From Paracoccaceae bacterium (lineage in GTDB: Bacteria > Pseudomonadota > Alphaproteobacteria > Rhodobacterales > Rhodobacteraceae): a stretch of DNA of 46,874 nt. Numbering within the stretch: position 1 is the first letter of the stretch; the number at the start of each line of letters is the position of its first letter. Of the stretch, positions 17,366 to 25,968 are shown piece after piece. The notes beneath the pieces are model-generated. The model worked only from the letters and a program-made list of their open reading frames with translations, was not told the DNA's origin and did no database searches. The translations under genes were made by a program, and so were the position numbers. Where the stretch lies: contig JABDPT010000205.1 of the NCBI GenBank assembly GCA_013042605.1, positions 1 through 46,874 of the forward strand, read 5' to 3'.

Positions 17366-19144
17366 TTAGAAGTTGGCGGCGTCGAGGGTCATCACCGGGT
17401 CCGCCCCACTTTGGATGCGGGCCAGGTGAAGCGCCGTCGCGGGCAGTTGCCGTTTCATATAGTACCGACCGGTGGCCAGTTTCGCCTCGTAGAAATCGCG
17501 ATCCGAAGCACCACCGTCCAGCGCCTCTTGCGCGGCTTTCGCCATGCGCGCCCACATCAGGCCAAAGCAGACATGGCCGAAAAGGTGCATGAAGTCATAG
17601 CTGCCCGACAGGGCGTTGTTGGGGTTCTTCATACCTTCGGCCATGAAATACATCGCCCCGGCTTGCAGGTCCTTCGAAGCGGCTTTCAGCGGGTCGAGGA
17701 AGTCGGCCTTCAGCGCGGTATTGTCTTCGTTTTCCTTTATGAAGGTCTTCACGAGGTCGAAGAAGCCCATGACGGTTTTGCCGCCGTTCAGGCCCAGCTT
17801 ACGACCGACGAGGTCCAGCGATTGAATGCCGTTGGTGCCTTCGTAAATCATGGCGATGCGGGCATCGCGCACGAACTGCTCAAGGCCCCATTCCTGCGTA
17901 AAGCCGGACCCGCCAAGGGTTTGCTGGGCCAGAACCGTCGCGTCAAAGCCTTTGTCGGTGAGAAAGCCCTTGATGACCGGGGTCAGCAGCGAAATCAGGT
18001 CGTCGGCCTCTTTGTCGCCGTTGCGGTGCGCCTGATCGATCAGAGTTGCGCCCCAAAGCGCGAAGGCCCGCGCGCCTTCGACGAATGACTTCTGGTCAAG
18101 CAGGTTCCGGCGCACGTCCGGGTGCACGATAATCGGATCGGCGGGGCCGTTGGGGTTCTTTTCGCCGGTGATATCGCGGCCCTGAAGACGTTCCTGGGCA
18201 AAGCCAAGGGCGTTCTGATAGGCGACCGACGCCTGCGCATAGCCCTGCATGCCAACAAGAAGCCGGGCTTCATTCATCATCGTGAACATGGCGCGCATGC
18301 CTTTGTGCATCTCGCCGATCAGGTAGCCTGTGGCGCCGTCGTAGTTCATCACGCAGGTGGCGTTGCCGTGGATGCCCATCTTTTCTTCGAGCCCGCCACA
18401 GGAGAGAGCGTTGCGATCGCCGAGCGATCCGTCTTCGTTCACAATGAACTTGGGCACGATAAAGAGAGAGATACCCTTGATCCCCTCGGGTCCACCCGGA
18501 ATGCGGGCGAGAACGAGGTGCACGATGTTATCGGTCAGGTCGTGTTCGCCAGCCGAAATCCAGATCTTCTGACCCGTGATCTTGTAGGTGCCGTCGTCCT
18601 GCGGTTCGGCCTTCGTGCGGATGAGGCCCAGATCGGTCCCGCATTGCGGTTCCGTCAGGTTCATCGTGCCCGACCAGTCGCCCGAGGCCATCTTGGGCAG
18701 ATAGGTTTGCTTTTGCGCGTCCGTCCCGTGCGCATTGATCGCTGAGATCGCCCCATGCGTCAGGCCGAAATACATCTGAAACGCCATGTTGGCCGACGAA
18801 AAGAACTCGCCCGTGGCAAGGTTCAGAACGGCAGGCATACCCTGGCCGCCATATTCTGCGTCGACATCAAGCGCCGGCCAGCCGCCTTCGCGCATCATGT
18901 CATAGGCATGCTTGAAGCCTTCGGGCGTGCGGACCACGCCGTTTTCGAGGCGGCAGCCCTGTTCGTCGCCGATCTTGTTGAGCGGTTGCGTCACTTCGGA
19001 CGCGATCTTGCCGGCTTCTTCGAGAACGGCAGACGTGAAATCGGCTTCAAGTTCATCATAACCGGGGATGTCGAGAGTGGTGACCTTCAAAACATCCTGC
19101 AGGACGAACTGGGTGTCTTTTACGGGCGCGGTGTAACTGGGCAT
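17366..19144 (-). CDS. Acyl-CoA dehydrogenase, DmdC-like (3-methylmercaptopropionyl-CoA dehydrogenase family)
   Basis: 592 residues, the long form of acyl-CoA dehydrogenase with an extra C-terminal helical domain. Landmarks: [19 protein letters not shown] (FAD/substrate loop, about 161-179), [19 protein letters not shown], the ERLQGRD segment, and catalytic Glu435 in [13 protein letters not shown]. This architecture and the N-terminal [18 protein letters not shown] are shared with DmdC of marine Rhodobacteraceae, which oxidises 3-methylmercaptopropionyl-CoA in DMSP demethylation, but many paralogues of the family act on ordinary fatty acyl-CoAs. It is the first enzyme gene after the MerR regulator, 21 bases downstream. 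Substrate choice cannot be decided from the sequence alone. Confidence 0.85.
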   Translation of the reverse strand: MPSYTAPVKDTQFVLQDVLKVTTLDIPGYDELEADFTSAVLEEAGKIASEVTQPLNKIGDEQGCRLENGVVRTPEGFKHAYDMMREGGWPALDVDAEYGGQGMPAVLNLATGEFFSSANMAFQMYFGLTHGAISAINAHGTDAQKQTYLPKMASGDWSGTMNLTEPQCGTDLGLIRTKAEPQDDGTYKITGQKIWISAGEHDLTDNIVHLVLARIPGGPEGIKGISLFIVPKFIVNEDGSLGDRNALSCGGLEEKMGIHGNATCVMNYDGATGYLIGEMHKGMRAMFTMMNEARLLVGMQGYAQASVAYQNALGFAQERLQGRDITGEKNPNGPADPIIVHPDVRRNLLDQKSFVEGARAFALWGATLIDQAHRNGDKEADDLISLLTPVIKGFLTDKGFDATVLAQQTLGGSGFTQEWGLEQFVRDARIAMIYEGTNGIQSLDLVGRKLGLNGGKTVMGFFDLVKTFIKENEDNTALKADFLDPLKAASKDLQAGAMYFMAEGMKNPNNALSGSYDFMHLFGHVCFGLMWARMAKAAQEALDGGASDRDFYEAKLATGRYYMKRQLPATALHLARIQSGADPVMTLDAANF

Positions 19145-19165
19145 GTCGGGTTCCTGTGGAAAGAG

Positions 19166-19567
19166 TTATTCTGCGGCGCTTTTCTGCGATTTGAGCGAGG
19201 CGATCATGTCTTCGCCCCACTTGAGTTGTGACTTGAGGTCTTCGATGGCTTCATCGAGTTCCGCCCGCTGGCGTTCCATGTCGGCAAGGCGGTCCTGCGC
19301 GATCTCGTAGGTACGGGTCAGCTGGGTCAGTTGCTGGTCGCTTTCATTGTAAAGCTCGAGCAATTGGCGAATTTCTTCGAGGCTGAAGCCGAACCGCTTG
19401 CCGCGCAGGATCAGCTTGAGCCGGGCGCGGTCGCTGCGGGTGAACAGGCGCTTCTGACCTTCGCGGATCGGGAACAGAAGTTCTTTGGATTCGTAGAAAC
19501 GAAGCGTGCGCGGTGTGACGTCATAGGCGTCGCACATTTCGCGGATGGTCATCGTATCTTCGGTCAT
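19166..19567 (-). CDS. MerR family transcriptional regulator of the acyl-CoA operon
   Basis: 133 residues with the N-terminal winged helix MTIREMCDAYDVTPRTLRFY, recognition wing RLFTRSDRARLKLILRGKRFGFSLEEI and a long C-terminal coiled coil for dimerisation (about 75-125). There is no cysteine cluster for metal sensing, so a CoA-type or other organic effector is likelier. It is the first gene of the minus-strand beta-oxidation operon and is preceded by a palindromic operator at 19635-19650, fitting autoregulation. LiuR-like MerR proteins controlling acyl-CoA degradation are the best comparison. ATG 19567 has AGGTGA seven bases upstream. It is a paralogue of the next gene. Confidence 0.85.
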   Translation of the reverse strand: MTEDTMTIREMCDAYDVTPRTLRFYESKELLFPIREGQKRLFTRSDRARLKLILRGKRFGFSLEEIRQLLELYNESDQQLTQLTRTYEIAQDRLADMERQRAELDEAIEDLKSQLKWGEDMIASLKSQKSAAE

Positions 19568-19634
19568 ATCAGGTCACCTGTGGCGGTTTGTCGACCCTGA
19601 ACATGCCGATCGAAAGGATCACTTTCAAGTAAAG

Positions 19635-19650
19635 TTGACGTTGACGTAAA
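19635..19650 (-). promoter_or_regulatory. Palindromic ACGT-type operator for a MerR regulator
   Basis: TTGACGTTGACGTAAA is a near-perfect 7-2-7 inverted repeat (TTGACGT and the complement of ACGTAAA differ at one base) located 68 bases before the ATG of the first MerR gene. Its form resembles ACGT-containing palindromes reported for LiuR-like MerR proteins, from memory and not checked. It probably controls the MerR-to-FadB operon. Confidence 0.55.
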
Positions 19651-19661
19651 GATACGTTGCG

Positions 19662-20045
19662 TCACTTTCCGTTGATGCTGCCACCCGGTTTGCTGGCTGA
19701 ATTTCGCAGCGCGCGAAGCTCTTCGATAGTGTCGCCAAGCTCTTTGCGCTGCTCTTCAAGGACCGCTATCTGGCGGTCCGCAAGACGCACCCATTCGGCC
19801 ATCTGCGCCTCCGTGCCCTCGGCTTCATACAGCAAAAGCCATTGGCGGATTTCTTCAAGGCTGAACCCGAACCTGCGGCCGCGCAGGATCAATGTCATTC
19901 GCGCCGCTTCGCGCGGACCGTAAAATCGCGATCGTCCCACCCGTTCCGGCTGCAAAAGTTCGATGTATTCGTAATACCGAAGCGTACGCGGAGTTACGTC
20001 GAACTTTGCGCACATTTCTTTGAACGACAGGCGATCGTCGGACAT
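19662..20045 (-). CDS. MerR family transcriptional regulator (paralogue)
   Basis: 127 residues with the same design as the neighbouring regulator: LSFKEMCAKFDVTPRTLRYY, ARMTLILRGRRFGFSLEEIR and a shorter C-terminal coiled coil ending in a Gly/Ser-rich tail. The two proteins share long identical stretches (LILRG-RFGFSLEEIRQ), so they come from a tandem duplication. It diverges from the thioesterase-MATE genes across 122 bp that include a GCGCC-7-GGCGC inverted repeat at 20075-20091, a weak operator candidate. It ends 95 bases before the start of the first MerR gene, so its transcript could also run into the beta-oxidation operon. Confidence 0.83.
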   Translation of the reverse strand: MSDDRLSFKEMCAKFDVTPRTLRYYEYIELLQPERVGRSRFYGPREAARMTLILRGRRFGFSLEEIRQWLLLYEAEGTEAQMAEWVRLADRQIAVLEEQRKELGDTIEELRALRNSASKPGGSINGK

Positions 20046-20167
20046 CGGCTTACTCCACTGCCCAAGCGTACGCCGCGCCGGTTAAAGGCGCAACAATTCT
20101 CGATAAGAGATAGTCCTTGAAGTGTGCTAATTCGCAGCCCAAAAAGCCAAGGAAACCGGAGGACACC

Positions 20168-20605
20168 ATGGCAGACCGCAAAGCCGCACTCGCCCGCCAG
20201 TTCATCGAAGCGATCCCGCATTCGCGCGCGCTGGGGATGATGCTGTCTGAAATCGGCGATGGGGTTGCGGAAATCTCGATGCCGTATGACGCGCGGTTCG
20301 TGGGTGACCCCAAGACCGGGGTGATCCATGGCGGGGCCGTGTCCGCGCTAATGGACACCTGCGGCGGCGCTGCGGTCATGAGCCACCCAAACGCCCCAGC
20401 GGGAACCGCGACCATCGATCTGAGGATCGACTATATGCGATCGGCGACGCCTGGCCAGACGATCCGCGCGCGGGCGACCTGTTATCACATCACCCGCAGT
20501 GTGGCCTTTGTTCGCGCTGTCGCGATGGATGACGACGAAGATCGGCCCGTTGCCTCGGCCACCGGGTCGTTCACGGTCGAACAAGCGCCCGGAGCCAAGG
20601 TATGA
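20168..20605 (+). CDS. PaaI-type hotdog thioesterase
   Basis: 145 residues from ATG 20168, set by CGGAGG just upstream; a TTG at 20117 would extend it without support. Hotdog-fold acyl-CoA thioesterase: the catalytic segment reads GVIHGGAVSALMDTCGGAAV, with the His-Gly-Gly and catalytic Asp in place, followed by the TATIDLRIDYMRSATPG strand pair. PaaI-type enzymes hydrolyse acyl- or aryl-CoAs and rescue trapped CoA. It is translationally coupled to a second hotdog protein (ATGA at 20602) and faces the second MerR gene, so it may be part of the same acyl-CoA regulon. Confidence 0.85.
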   Translation: MADRKAALARQFIEAIPHSRALGMMLSEIGDGVAEISMPYDARFVGDPKTGVIHGGAVSALMDTCGGAAVMSHPNAPAGTATIDLRIDYMRSATPGQTIRARATCYHITRSVAFVRAVAMDDDEDRPVASATGSFTVEQAPGAKV

Positions 20606-21111
20606 GCCGCCCTCGGCCAGAGCCGGTTCAGGTCGTCAAGCAACGGCGAGACGCCGCGTTGAAGGCTCTCGTCGAAGGGGTGCCCTACATTCAGTATCTG
20701 GGCATCGCATTTGATCGGCATGGCGATGAACTCACCGCGACGCTGCGGTTTGACGAAAAGCTGATCGGCAACCCCTTGCTTCCGGCGATCCATGGCGGTG
20801 TCACGGCCGCGTTTCTTGAAGTGACGGCGATCATCGAGCTGAGCTGGTCGATTCTTTGGGATGAGATCGAGAGTGGCCGCATCGATGCGGAAAAACTTGA
20901 TCCGACGACACTGCCGCGTATGCCGCGCACGATCGGGTTCACGGTTGATTACCTGCGCTCGGGCCTGCCGCGCGATGCCTATGCGCGGGCGCGGGTCAAT
21001 CGATCGGGCCGCCGGTATGCCAGCGTGCATGTCGAGGCCTGGCAAGACAATCGCGACCGCTTGATGGCCCAGGCAACCGGGCATTTCCTGATGCCGACGC
21101 CCGATGGCTAA
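20602..21111 (+). CDS. PaaI-type hotdog thioesterase-like protein (variant active site)
   Basis: 169 residues; the ATG overlaps the preceding thioesterase stop. Same fold, with the active segment PAIHGGVTAAFLEVTAIIEL, where the usual catalytic Asp is replaced by Glu. A 25-residue charged insertion (LWDEIESGRIDAEKLDPTTL) separates the helix from the central strands TIGFTVDYLRSGLPRDAYARA. Function is probably thioester hydrolysis on a different acyl group, or a heteromeric partner of the first protein. Its stop lies eight bases inside the MATE gene start, so the three genes form an operon. Confidence 0.78.
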   Translation: MSRPRPEPVQVVKQRRDAALKALVEGVPYIQYLGIAFDRHGDELTATLRFDEKLIGNPLLPAIHGGVTAAFLEVTAIIELSWSILWDEIESGRIDAEKLDPTTLPRMPRTIGFTVDYLRSGLPRDAYARARVNRSGRRYASVHVEAWQDNRDRLMAQATGHFLMPTPDG

Positions 21112-22426
21112 GGCGTCGGTCGGCCCGCTGACCCACCGGCGGGTACTCAATATCGCCTATCCCATCGTGCTGTCCAACGCGACGGTTCCCATTCTGGGTG
21201 TCGTCGACACGGGCGTGGTCGGGCAGATGGGCGCAGCAGCACCGATCGGTGCGGTTGGCATCGGCGCGATTATCCTGACGGGCGTTTACTGGATATTCGG
21301 GTTCCTTCGCATGGGCACCGTTGGCCTGACCAGTCAGGCGCTTGGTGCCGAAGACCGGGGCGAGGCCGATGCCCTTTTGACCCGGGCCTTGCTGATCGGG
21401 TTCGCCGCCGGTGCCGGCTTCATCCTGTTTCAGGTTCCGCTTTTCTGGGCGGCGTTCCAGATAGCGCCCGCCAGTGCCGAGGTGGAAAGCCTTGCCCGCG
21501 ATTACATGCAGATCCGGATTTGGTCTGCCCCGGCCATCATCGGGATCTACGGCATAACCGGCTGGTTGATCGCGGCAGAGCGGACGCGCGCGGTGCTTGT
21601 CATTCAGATCTGGATGAATGGGCTCAATATCGCATTGAATTTCTGGTTCGTGCTTGGGCTTGGCTGGGGCGTCGAAGGCGTGGCCATCGCGTCGTTCATC
21701 GCCGAATGGTCCGGGCTGGTGCTGGGGCTGTGGTTCTGCCGCGACGCCTACCGACGCCCGCATTGGCGCGATTGGCCCCGGGTCTTCGATGCGGCCCGAC
21801 TAAGACGGATGGCGTCGGTGAACACCGATATTCTGATCCGGTCGGTTCTGTTGCAGGTCATCTTCGTGTCGTTTCTGTTTCTTGGCGCGGACTTTGGCGA
21901 TGTGCCATTGGCCGCGAACCAGATCCTGCTGCAGTTCCTTTATGTAACCTCCTATGCGATGGACGGGTTTGCCTTTGCCGCCGAAACGCTCGTCGGGCAG
22001 GCAATGGGCGCCAAACAACGTGCGGCCTTACGACGTGCGGCCATTCTGAACGGGTTCTGGGCGGGGGTGATCGTCTGTCTTCTGGCCGCGTTGTTCGCGA
22101 TCTTTGGTGGCATGGCCATCGACATCATGACCACGGCCCCCGAAGTGCAGGTCGAGGCACGCAATTACCTGATCTATATGGTCCTTGCGCCGCTTGTGGG
22201 CGCGGCGGCCTGGATGTTCGACGGCATTTTCATCGGGGCCACCCGGACTCGCGACATGCGCAACATGATGATCGTATCTTCGATCATCTATGCCTTGGCG
22301 CTTGTCGTTCTGATCCCGCCTTTTGGAAACCACGGGCTTTGGGCCGCACTTCTGATTTCGTTCATCGCCCGTGGGATCACGCTTGGCAGCCGGTATCCTG
22401 CCCTGGAAGCCGAGGCCGATCGCTAA
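21104..22426 (+). CDS. MATE family efflux transporter (DinF-like)
   Basis: A 440-residue membrane protein with about twelve helices in two six-helix halves, as in the multidrug and toxic compound extrusion family; the first half opens with IAYPIVLSNATVPILGVVDT and the second with MASVNTDILIRSVLLQVIFV. The pattern (DTGVVGQMG, ALGAEDRGEADAL) is of the DinF subgroup, which couples export to sodium or proton gradients. Substrate unknown; its operon partners are two thioesterases, which suggests export of organic acids or toxic acyl products but does not show it. ATG 21104 overlaps the preceding gene by eight bases; its stop overlaps the convergent arsC-like stop. Confidence 0.88.
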   Translation: MAKASVGPLTHRRVLNIAYPIVLSNATVPILGVVDTGVVGQMGAAAPIGAVGIGAIILTGVYWIFGFLRMGTVGLTSQALGAEDRGEADALLTRALLIGFAAGAGFILFQVPLFWAAFQIAPASAEVESLARDYMQIRIWSAPAIIGIYGITGWLIAAERTRAVLVIQIWMNGLNIALNFWFVLGLGWGVEGVAIASFIAEWSGLVLGLWFCRDAYRRPHWRDWPRVFDAARLRRMASVNTDILIRSVLLQVIFVSFLFLGADFGDVPLAANQILLQFLYVTSYAMDGFAFAAETLVGQAMGAKQRAALRRAAILNGFWAGVIVCLLAALFAIFGGMAIDIMTTAPEVQVEARNYLIYMVLAPLVGAAAWMFDGIFIGATRTRDMRNMMIVSSIIYALALVVLIPPFGNHGLWAALLISFIARGITLGSRYPALEAEADR

Positions 22427-22773
22427 AGAATGTCGAGCACTGCGCGCGGCGGGCGCCCGATGGCGGCTTTCTCGCCGTTGAAGACAATTGGCCGCTCGAT
22501 CAAGATCGGTTCGGATGTCATCGCGGCAATCAGCACCTCATCCTCTGTGTCGCTGGTCAGCCCAAGTTCGCGATAGCGCTTTTCGCCGGTGCGTATCAGG
22601 TCTTTTGCCGCGATGCCCAGAAGGCCAAGCGCTTCGCTCAGTTCATCCGGATCGGGCGGATCCTTGAGATAGAGCCGTACCACAGGCGTGATGCCTTCTG
22701 CTTCAAGCAGGGCCAAGGTGTCGCGCGATTTCGAACAGCGCGGATTGTGCCAGATAACAACGCTCACAACCAT
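22423..22773 (-). CDS. arsC: ArsC/Spx-family reductase-like protein
   Basis: 116 residues with the ArsC thioredoxin-like fold: [20 protein letters not shown] with the active Cys13, the [17 protein letters not shown] strand, and the anion-binding region [19 protein letters not shown] near the end with its conserved Arg. This is the glutaredoxin-linked arsenate reductase family; small stand-alone members such as YfgD often have uncertain function, and no ars operon is nearby, so the arsenate role is not secure. Its last base region overlaps the MATE stop tail-to-tail, and its start overlaps the pyrD stop by ten bases, so it is co-transcribed with pyrD on the minus strand. Confidence 0.82.
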   Translation of the reverse strand: MVVSVVIWHNPRCSKSRDTLALLEAEGITPVVRLYLKDPPDPDELSEALGLLGIAAKDLIRTGEKRYRELGLTSDTEDEVLIAAMTSEPILIERPIVFNGEKAAIGRPPRAVLDIL

Positions 22774-23822
22774 TTCTCCCGATCAGTGGCGACAGTTTCG
22801 GAAACGTTTGAAAAGCCGTCTTGTTCCAAAAGCCGATCAAGGCCGCGCGCGATGTCGGCAGCCAGCGAAATTCCCTGATAGACCATCGCGGTATAAAGCT
22901 GGACGGCCCGGGCCCCGGCCTTGATCTTGGCATAGGCGGCTTCAGCACTATCGACCCCGCCGACGCCGATAAGTGGCATGGCCCGCCCCGTCATCGCCGA
23001 AAGCTGGGCCAGCACACGTGTCGACCGTTCAAAAAGCGGCGCGCCGGACAGGCCGCCCGCCTCGTTCGCATGGGCGCTTTTCAGCCCCTCGCGCGCAAGG
23101 GTCGTGTTGGTTGCGATGATCCCGTCAACCGCGACGGACATCGCGACCTCAGAGATATCGACGAGTTCGTTTTCCGTCAGGTCGGGCGCGATCTTGAGGA
23201 AGACCGGAACAGGTTTGTCCAGCGTGGCGCGTGCCGCCAAAACCCCTTCGAGCAGGGCGGTCAGTGCCGCTTTGCCCTGCAAATCGCGCAGTTTTTCGGT
23301 GTTGGGCGAGGAGACGTTCACCGTGACGAAATCCGCCTGAGCGCCGCAAATGCGCACGACCTCGGCAAAATCTGCCGCGCGGTCTTCGCTGTCCTTGTTG
23401 GCGCCAAGGTTCAGGCCCACGGGGATGCCCTTGGGTCGCGCGGCCAACCGGCGCGCCATCGCATCGGCGCCGTTGTTGTTGAACCCGAACCGGTTGATCG
23501 CGGCGGCGTCTTCGCTCAGCCGGAAAAGCCGGGGGCGCGGGTTGCCGGGCTGCGCGCGCGGTGTGGCGGCCCCGACTTCCAGAAACCCGAAGCCTGCACG
23601 CATCAGGGCAGGCAGCGCGTCGGCGTTCTTGTCAAACCCTGCTGCTAGACCCACCGGGTTGGGCAGGGTCAGATCCGCAAGCTCTGTCTCCAGCCGGGGG
23701 CTGGTCACAGGCCCGGGCAGCGGCATCAAGCGGGTGCGCAACCCGGCAAGAGCCAGCCCATGCGCCCGTTCCGGATCGAACCGGCGCAATAGCGGCAAAC
23801 CAAGACGTTCAAGCGTGTTCAC
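22764..23822 (-). CDS. pyrD: Dihydroorotate dehydrogenase (quinone), class 2
   Basis: 352 residues from the GTG at 23822, which overlaps the DUF952 stop (GTGA); the longer frame runs over the DUF952 gene. Oxidises dihydroorotate to orotate in pyrimidine synthesis, using membrane quinone. Class 2 features: a short N-terminal amphipathic helix ([20 protein letters not shown]) for membrane contact, FMN-binding [13 protein letters not shown], catalytic Ser in [39 protein letters not shown], and phosphate-binding LIGVGGVDS and [14 protein letters not shown]. The order DUF952-pyrD-arsC with overlaps argues for one transcript starting upstream of the DUF952 gene. Confidence 0.95.
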   Translation of the reverse strand: MNTLERLGLPLLRRFDPERAHGLALAGLRTRLMPLPGPVTSPRLETELADLTLPNPVGLAAGFDKNADALPALMRAGFGFLEVGAATPRAQPGNPRPRLFRLSEDAAAINRFGFNNNGADAMARRLAARPKGIPVGLNLGANKDSEDRAADFAEVVRICGAQADFVTVNVSSPNTEKLRDLQGKAALTALLEGVLAARATLDKPVPVFLKIAPDLTENELVDISEVAMSVAVDGIIATNTTLAREGLKSAHANEAGGLSGAPLFERSTRVLAQLSAMTGRAMPLIGVGGVDSAEAAYAKIKAGARAVQLYTAMVYQGISLAADIARGLDRLLEQDGFSNVSETVATDREKWL

Positions 23823-24145
23823 ACGACACCATCCGGCAGGGTGTCGAATCGCATCGGCCGTGACCAGATCACGTCGGCCAGCGTGAGCTTTCGATATAGG
23901 TGCGGGAAAAGCTGCCCGCCGCGGGAAGGCTCCCACTTCAGGTCGGAGCCCAGCGCATCGGCATCGACCGCCAGCAGGACAAGATCGGTTTCGCCGGCGA
24001 AGTGTTTTTCCGCTGTCTCCGTCGTCTGTGCAGCCGTGGAAAAGTGAATATACCCGTCTTTCAGATCGATAGGCGCGCCGGCGGTGGTGCCGGCGCCTTG
24101 CATCTGGTCCCACTCGGCGGGTCGGAAAATCTTGTAAATAAGCAT
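23819..24145 (-). CDS. DUF952 domain-containing protein
   Basis: 108 residues beginning [15 protein letters not shown], with the family-typical [20 protein letters not shown] and the terminal [19 protein letters not shown]952 proteins are small cytoplasmic proteins of unknown function. It is the first gene of a three-gene minus-strand operon with pyrD and the arsC-like gene, with stop/start overlap to pyrD. The 176-bp divergent gap to the 5'-nucleotidase holds its promoter, which I could not pin down. Confidence 0.85.
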   Translation of the reverse strand: MLIYKIFRPAEWDQMQGAGTTAGAPIDLKDGYIHFSTAAQTTETAEKHFAGETDLVLLAVDADALGSDLKWEPSRGGQLFPHLYRKLTLADVIWSRPMRFDTLPDGVV

Positions 24146-24256
24146 GGTTTGGGCATGGCCTGTGCACGGAAATTGGTCAAGACCAAGATCAAGTGGCCGT
24201 CACAAAGCGATGATAGGGTGACGGTGGGTTACTGTGGCATAACGGGCTTTGACAGC

Positions 24257-24296
24257 TTGTCTGCTTGGCGTCAGTCTAGTGTCACAAACCTGTTAC
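24257..24296 (+). promoter_or_regulatory. Tandem Pho-box half-sites upstream of the 5'-nucleotidase
   Basis: Four half-sites recur with exact 11-bp phasing (TGTC core at 24258, CGTC at 24269, TGTC at 24280, TGTT at 24291). The downstream pair GTGTCAC-AAAC-CTGTTAC (24279-24296) fits the PhoB consensus (CTGTCAT, 4-base spacer, CTGTCAT) at five of seven bases in each half; the upstream pair fits at four of seven. It ends 25 bases before the ATG, which is close for a PhoB-activated promoter and implies a very short leader. Confidence 0.55.
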
Positions 24297-24321
24297 AACC
24301 GCCCTGGGGAGTCTTCCGAAA

Positions 24322-25884
24322 ATGTTCTCGAAATTCTTAGCATCCGCTGCTGTCGTCGGCCTTTCGGCCGGTATGGCAATGGCCGACTATGCCATCACCA
24401 TCCTGCATACCAACGATTTCCACGCGAGGTTCGAACCGATCTCGCGCTTCGATTCTGGCTGTGGGGCCGAAGACAATGCCGAAGGTAAATGCTTCGGCGG
24501 GTCGGCGCGCCTTGTGACCGCCATCGAAACCGCGCGCGCCCGTGCCACCAACTCGATTCTCGTTGACGGAGGCGACCAGTTTCAGGGCTCGCTCTTTTAC
24601 ACCTATTATAAGGGCAAAGTCGCTGCCGAGATGATGAACAAGATGGGCTATGACGCGATGACCGTGGGCAACCACGAGTTTGACGATGGCCCAGAGGTGC
24701 TGCGCGGTTTCGCCAGCGCGATCGAGTTCCCGATCCTGATGTCGAATGCCGATATTTCGGGCGAACCGCTTCTCAAAGATGTCATCCAGAAGTCGGTCGT
24801 CATAGAAAAAGGCGGTGAGCGGATCGGCCTTATCGGCCTCACGCCGCAGGATACCGATGAACTTGCCAGCCCCGGCCCGAACGTCATCTTCACCGATCCC
24901 TCCGATGCGGTACAGGCTGAGGTCGACAAGCTCACGGCCGACGGCATCAACAAGATCATCGTCCTCAGCCACTCGGGCTACGGCGTGGATCAGGCCGTCG
25001 CAGCCAATACGACCGGCGTCGACGTGATCGTCGGTGGGCACTCCAACTCGCTTCTTTCGAATGTCCAAAGCCGGGCCGTTGGGCCTTATCCGACCATGGT
25101 CGGCGACACGGCCATCGTTCAGGCCTATGCCTACGGCAAGTTCCTGGGCGAACTGAATGTGGTCTTCGATGACGAAGGTGTTGTGACCTCTGCCGTGGGC
25201 GAACCCATCCTGCTTGACCGCTTCGTGGACGAGGATGACACGACCGTCGCCCGCGTAACCGAGCTTGCCGAACCGCTGGACGAAATTCGCAACCGCGTGG
25301 TTGCGGCCGCCGAAGCACCGATCGAAGGCGACCGGTCGGTCTGCCGCGTGCAGGAATGCCCGATGGGTAACCTTGTGGCTGACGCGATGCTCGAGCGTGT
25401 GCGCGATCAGGGCATTCAGGTGGCCTTCGCCAACTCGGGCGGTATTCGCGCCTCGATGGATGGCGGCGAAGTGACAATGGGCGAAGTGATGACGGTGCTG
25501 CCGTTCCAGAACACGCTTTCGACCTTCCAGGCAAGGGGTCAGGTTCTCATCGACGCGCTTGAAAACGGCGTAAGCCAGGTCGAAGAGGTAGCCGGACGTT
25601 TCCCGCAAGTGGCCGGCATGACCTTCACCTGGGATCCCGCTGCCGAGCCGGGCAGCCGGATCGTGAGCGTGACTGTGGGCGGTGAGCCGATCGATCCTGA
25701 AGCCACGTACGGCATCGTCACCAACAACTACGTGCGCAACGGTGGCGATGGGTATCGGATGTTCGCAAGCGAGGCGATGGATGTCTATGACTTCGGCCCC
25801 GATCTGGCGGATGTGCTGGCCGAGTACATGGCGGAAATTGGTCCGGTGAACCCGCAAGTCGAAGGGCGCATCACCCAGAACTGA
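24322..25884 (+). CDS. ushA: Secreted bifunctional UDP-sugar hydrolase / 5'-nucleotidase
   Basis: 520 residues with a signal peptide (MFSKFLASAAVVGLSAGMAM, cleaved before DYAITI), so periplasmic. The metallophosphatase domain has all metal motifs: ILHTNDFHAR, VDGGDQFQGS, VGNHEFDDG, VLSHSGYGVD and VGGHSNS. The C-terminal substrate domain has ANSGGIRASMDGGEVTMGEV and NNYVRNGGDGYRMF with the aromatic residues that stack on the base. It releases phosphate and nucleosides from extracellular nucleotides, which fits the Pho-box sites upstream and would feed the nucleoside salvage genes at the left end. Start chosen by the signal peptide; GGGGAG lies ten bases upstream. The ushA name is by similarity; substrate range is not proven. 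Confidence 0.88.
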   Translation: MFSKFLASAAVVGLSAGMAMADYAITILHTNDFHARFEPISRFDSGCGAEDNAEGKCFGGSARLVTAIETARARATNSILVDGGDQFQGSLFYTYYKGKVAAEMMNKMGYDAMTVGNHEFDDGPEVLRGFASAIEFPILMSNADISGEPLLKDVIQKSVVIEKGGERIGLIGLTPQDTDELASPGPNVIFTDPSDAVQAEVDKLTADGINKIIVLSHSGYGVDQAVAANTTGVDVIVGGHSNSLLSNVQSRAVGPYPTMVGDTAIVQAYAYGKFLGELNVVFDDEGVVTSAVGEPILLDRFVDEDDTTVARVTELAEPLDEIRNRVVAAAEAPIEGDRSVCRVQECPMGNLVADAMLERVRDQGIQVAFANSGGIRASMDGGEVTMGEVMTVLPFQNTLSTFQARGQVLIDALENGVSQVEEVAGRFPQVAGMTFTWDPAAEPGSRIVSVTVGGEPIDPEATYGIVTNNYVRNGGDGYRMFASEAMDVYDFGPDLADVLAEYMAEIGPVNPQVEGRITQN

Positions 25885-25900
25885 TGGCATGACCTTCCAG

Positions 25901-25940
25901 AGCGGCGCGTCCGAGCACCCCGGGCGCGCCGCTTGCATTT
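25901..25940 (+). terminator. Intrinsic terminator of the 5'-nucleotidase gene
   Basis: A 12-bp stem (25901-25912 with 25922-25933, one G-T pair) and 9-base loop starts 17 bases after the ushA-type stop and is followed by TGCATTT. The T-tract is weak, but position and stem strength favour a terminator. Confidence 0.6.
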
Positions 25941-25968
25941 CCGGGTCCCGCGCGCCAGCCTGACGGCG

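Noticed and set aside
21520-22878. Open plus-strand frame of 452 codons running from the MATE gene across arsC
   Set aside because: Out-of-frame shadow of the MATE gene continuing antisense to arsC; low-complexity Arg-rich translation.
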